DNA of 9,345 nt, from positions 1 to 9,345 of the forward strand of contig JALVZP010000166.1 in assembly GCA_027037575.1 (NCBI GenBank), in the 5' to 3' direction. How positions within the stretch are numbered: the stretch's first letter is position 1; every line of letters starts with the position of its first letter. This stretch comes from Desulfobacterales bacterium (GTDB lineage Bacteria; Desulfobacterota; DSM-4660; Desulfatiglandales; JALVZP01). Under the pieces are notes generated by a model. It worked only from the letters and a program-made list of their open reading frames with translations, was not told the DNA's origin and did no database searches. Below are positions 6,669-9,345 of the stretch, one piece after another. The translations under genes and the position numbers were made by a program.

Positions 6669-8096
6669 ATGAAAAAGCGAATAAAGACAAAGATTATTGC
6701 AACGATAGGCCCTGCTTCAATGAAGAGATCCATCCTGAGGAGGCTGATTCTCTCTGGGATGGATCTTGCAAGGATAAACATGTCCCATGGGGATCATAGC
6801 CAGCACAGAGAGATAATAAAGAATATAAGAGAGCTTTCCTCTGAGCTAAAAAGACCTGTTGGTATAATATTGGATCTAAGGGGGCCAAGAATCAGAACAG
6901 GAAAACTAAGGGGTGGAAGACCCGTATATCTCAGGAAAAATAGCATAGTAAGGCTTACTACAAAAGATATTGTTGGAGATGAGCATATCATAAGCACTAC
7001 ATATGAAGGACTTGTACGAGATGTACAGATAGGAAATAAGATACTCTTGGATAATGGTCTAATAGAGTTAAAGGTTATTGAAAAAGAAGAGGATTCAGTT
7101 GTATGTAAGGTAATAAGTGGAGGACTACTTGGAGAAAACAAAGGGATAAATCTTCCTGGTGTAAAGATCTCTGTCCCTTCCCTAACAGAGAAGGATAAGA
7201 AAGATGTGGAATTTGGCATAGAAAACAATGTGGATTATTTTGCCCTTTCCTTTGTAAGGTCAAAGGAGAATATACTGGAATTAAAAAAGTTTATCTCCAG
7301 GTTTGATAAAAATATCCCCATAATTGCAAAAATAGAAAAGCCAGAGGCAGTAAAGAATCTGGATGAGATATTAGAAGAGGCAGATGCAATTATGGTTGCA
7401 AGAGGAGATCTTGGAGTGGAGATAAGGCCTGAGCAGGTCCCGGAGGTTCAAAAGAGCATTATATACAGATCTATTGTAGCAAATAGACCTGTTATTACTG
7501 CCACCCAGATGCTTGAGAGTATGACAGAAAAACCTATTCCCACAAGGGCAGAGGCATCAGATGTGGCAAATGCCATATATGATGGAACAGATACAGTAAT
7601 GCTATCTGAAGAGACAGCAATTGGTAGATATCCTGTCAGGGCTGTTCAGATGATGGCAAGGATTGCGTCCAGGACAGAAAGGAGTCCTTTTATGAGATAT
7701 AATCTGGTCTATGAAAAAGAGCCTGAGGATATTGTATATGCCGTTGCAAGATCAGCAGTGAATATATTAAAGGATGTAAATGCAAAGGCAATTGTTGTAT
7801 TTTCTGTATCTGGAAGAACAGCAAAACTTATTTCCAGATATAGACCTGTAAAGCCAGTTTTTTCCTTCTCACCTGATATAAGGGTATATAACATGCTTTC
7901 CCTTGTATGGGGAATAATTCCTCTCATTGTCCCACCAATCTCTGACGCAAAGAAATTGTTGGAGGAAGGAGAGAGGATATTATTGGAGAATGGGCTCCTT
8001 AAGAAGGGAGATCTGGTAGTGGTTGTTACAGGGCTTGCCCTTAAGGCAGGTTCAACAAATCTGATAAAGATACACAGGATAGGATATGAAGACTAA
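6669..8096 (+). CDS. pyk: Pyruvate kinase
   Basis: The enzyme transfers phosphate from phosphoenolpyruvate to ADP, giving pyruvate and ATP at the end of glycolysis in the cytoplasm. The 475-residue length is normal for the bacterial tetrameric enzyme. The A domain begins TKIIATIGPAS, followed by RINMSHG (35-41). DLRGPRIRTG (69-78) leads into the B domain (about 75-173). Catalytic K221 and metal ligand E223 are in IAKIEKPEA, and metal ligand D247 is in MVARGDLGVE. ATQMLESM, then PTRAEASDVANA, complete the active site. The C domain has SVSGRTAKLISRYRP and AGSTN, the effector-phosphate and C-terminal family motifs. R74 replaces the usual Glu (or Lys) that governs potassium dependence. GGGAG (6656-6660) lies 8 bases before the ATG. 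The gene follows the hydrolase by 18 bases and overlaps pta by 11. Confidence 0.97.
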   Translation: MKKRIKTKIIATIGPASMKRSILRRLILSGMDLARINMSHGDHSQHREIIKNIRELSSELKRPVGIILDLRGPRIRTGKLRGGRPVYLRKNSIVRLTTKDIVGDEHIISTTYEGLVRDVQIGNKILLDNGLIELKVIEKEEDSVVCKVISGGLLGENKGINLPGVKISVPSLTEKDKKDVEFGIENNVDYFALSFVRSKENILELKKFISRFDKNIPIIAKIEKPEAVKNLDEILEEADAIMVARGDLGVEIRPEQVPEVQKSIIYRSIVANRPVITATQMLESMTEKPIPTRAEASDVANAIYDGTDTVMLSEETAIGRYPVRAVQMMARIASRTERSPFMRYNLVYEKEPEDIVYAVARSAVNILKDVNAKAIVVFSVSGRTAKLISRYRPVKPVFSFSPDIRVYNMLSLVWGIIPLIVPPISDAKKLLEEGERILLENGLLKKGDLVVVVTGLALKAGSTNLIKIHRIGYED

Positions 8097-9345
8097 GGGA
8101 AATCTCTATATTACAGGAACAGAGCCAAGATGTGGAAAATCTGCTATCTGCCTTGGAATAATGGAACTCCTTTTGAGAAACTTAGAATCTGATAGGGTTG
8201 CTTTTTTCAGACCATTTATAAGACCAAATCCAAGAACAGGAAAAGACAATGACTTAGAGCTTATTCTCAAATACTTTGATCTAAAACCAGATTATGAAAG
8301 ATGCTATGCCGTAACAGTAGATGAAGCAGATAGGATGATGGCAGAGGGACTTCATGATGAGCTTATGGATAAAGTAATAGAGAAGTATGAAGACTTAAAA
8401 AAGGAATTTGATTTTATCCTATGCGAAGGGACAGATTTTGATTCAAGCTCCTTTGAATTTGAGATAAATGCAGATATTGCAAACAACTTGGCCTCTCCTG
8501 TAATACTTGTCTCCTGTGCAAAAAATAAGACTACTGATCAAACAATTGCATCCATAGAACAGGCAAAAAATTCTATCCTGAATAGAGGTTGTCAGCTTAT
8601 AGGAATCATTATTAACAGGGTGGATCAGGAAAAAAGGGATGAACTGTGCAGGAAGATAGAAAAGCTAAAGGATAAAGAGCTCATATTTACAATACCCGAT
8701 GTTCCTTTTCTTGGAAGCCCAAGGATGAAAGAGATATTAGAACATATGGAAGGAAGACTCCTTTATGGAAAGGGGCTTTTAAACAGGCATGTAAGCAGTT
8801 TTGTTGTTGCTGCAATGCTTCTTCCAAATTTCCTGGAAAGGATAGAAAACAACTCTCTCATTATAACACCTGGAGACAGATCAGATATCATTGTAGGATG
8901 CCTTTCTGTTCTTCTTTCTAACTCCATGCCAAATATATCAGGAATAATGCTTACAGGAGGAATTATTCCTGACCCTCCAATAAGAAGACTTATAGAAGGA
9001 TATAGCCTTATGGTCCCTATTATTTCTGTAAAGGAGAATACATTTCCTGCAACAGCAAAGCTAAACAGGATTCATCCTGTTATATTACCAGATGATAGAG
9101 AAAAGATAGAGCTTGCATTAGATACCTTTGAGGAGAATGTGGATGGAGAAAGACTTATTCAGCTTATTTTAAAGAAAAGGCCAGATATTTTAACACCAAA
9201 GATGTTTGAGCATAGGCTTATTGAATGGGCAAAGAGAAAGAGGATGAGAATTGTCCTTCCAGAAGGAGAGGACGAAAGGATACTTAAGGCAGCAGAGTTT
9301 ATAATTAGAAAAGGAGCTGCAAATATTATTCTTCTTGGAAATAAA
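8086..9345 (+). CDS. pta: Phosphate acetyltransferase, long form (C-terminus cut by window edge)
   Basis: The enzyme interconverts acetyl-CoA plus phosphate and acetyl phosphate plus CoA; with acetate kinase it yields ATP and acetate, or runs in reverse to use acetate. The visible 420 residues cover three regions of the long, E. coli-like form (about 700 residues). An N-terminal BioD-like P-loop domain has GTEPRCGKS at 11-19 and CEGTDFD at 113-119. A DRTGG domain (about 230-345) has GDRSDIIVG at 263-271 and LTGG at 289-292. The catalytic PTA_PTB domain begins at about 370 (TPKMFEHRL, then RIVLPEGEDER at 388-398). The active site lies beyond the window. ATG 8086 sits inside the last codons of pyk (11-base overlap) with AGGAT repeats just upstream, so translation is probably coupled. 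In the long form the N-terminal part is regulatory and helps oligomer formation. Confidence 0.95.
   Translation, partial: MKTKGNLYITGTEPRCGKSAICLGIMELLLRNLESDRVAFFRPFIRPNPRTGKDNDLELILKYFDLKPDYERCYAVTVDEADRMMAEGLHDELMDKVIEKYEDLKKEFDFILCEGTDFDSSSFEFEINADIANNLASPVILVSCAKNKTTDQTIASIEQAKNSILNRGCQLIGIIINRVDQEKRDELCRKIEKLKDKELIFTIPDVPFLGSPRMKEILEHMEGRLLYGKGLLNRHVSSFVVAAMLLPNFLERIENNSLIITPGDRSDIIVGCLSVLLSNSMPNISGIMLTGGIIPDPPIRRLIEGYSLMVPIISVKENTFPATAKLNRIHPVILPDDREKIELALDTFEENVDGERLIQLILKKRPDILTPKMFEHRLIEWAKRKRMRIVLPEGEDERILKAAEFIIRKGAANIILLGNK

Noticed and set aside
6794..7228. A 144-codon minus-strand frame opposite pyk
   Set aside because: It is antisense to well-conserved pyruvate kinase sequence and has a low-complexity Ser/Phe/Leu/Ile composition typical of reverse frames.
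1..9345. CRISPR arrays, insertion sequences, tRNA or rRNA genes, phage or defence genes
   Set aside because: None was recognised by eye on either strand; apart from the toxin-antitoxin remnant all coding space is taken by housekeeping, transport or envelope genes.

Overview
The window is a compact, AT-rich (roughly 40% GC by eye) bacterial chromosome segment that reads mostly as ordinary metabolism. Arginine is coded almost only by AGA/AGG, and ATA is common for isoleucine. A signal-peptide-bearing beta-barrel protein ending in phenylalanine shows a Gram-negative (diderm) envelope. A deep-branching anaerobe or thermophile-like lineage (Nitrospirota or Desulfobacterota type) would fit the codon style and gene set. 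That placement is a guess; no rRNA or other phylogenetic marker is present.

Layout. (1) 1-778, minus: a DUF89/ARMT1-type metal-dependent phosphatase, cut by the left edge. (2) 791-1180, minus: the remains of a RelE/ParE-type toxin-antitoxin pair, with an antitoxin-like frame lacking a good start codon and a toxin missing its N-terminal part. (3) 1181-1475: upstream region of the porin gene. (4) 1479-3188, plus: an OprD-like outer-membrane porin closed by a strong intrinsic terminator. (5) 3247-6164, minus: a tight cluster panB - panE - MFS transporter, the first two reactions of pantothenate (vitamin B5/CoA) synthesis plus a translationally coupled efflux-type carrier. (6) 6190-6236: a divergent promoter region in which the -35 boxes of the two promoters overlap. 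(7) 6243-9345, plus: a DUF457/YdjM-type membrane metal-dependent hydrolase, pyruvate kinase (pyk) and a long-form phosphate acetyltransferase (pta, cut by the right edge), closely spaced or overlapping and probably one operon.

How the genes work together. pyk makes pyruvate and ATP from PEP. pta interconverts acetyl-CoA and acetyl phosphate, so the plus operon is a substrate-level phosphorylation module. panB and panE, read the other way from the same 80-bp region, supply the pantoate half of CoA, the cofactor pta uses. Shared control of the two units is an inference from the overlapping promoters.

I see no new defence system, CRISPR array, tRNA, rRNA or insertion sequence. The points most worth a second look are the overlapping divergent promoters with a predicted leaderless transcript, an arginine at the potassium-dependence position of pyruvate kinase, and the broken toxin-antitoxin locus with a Shine-Dalgarno sequence placed in front of ATA.
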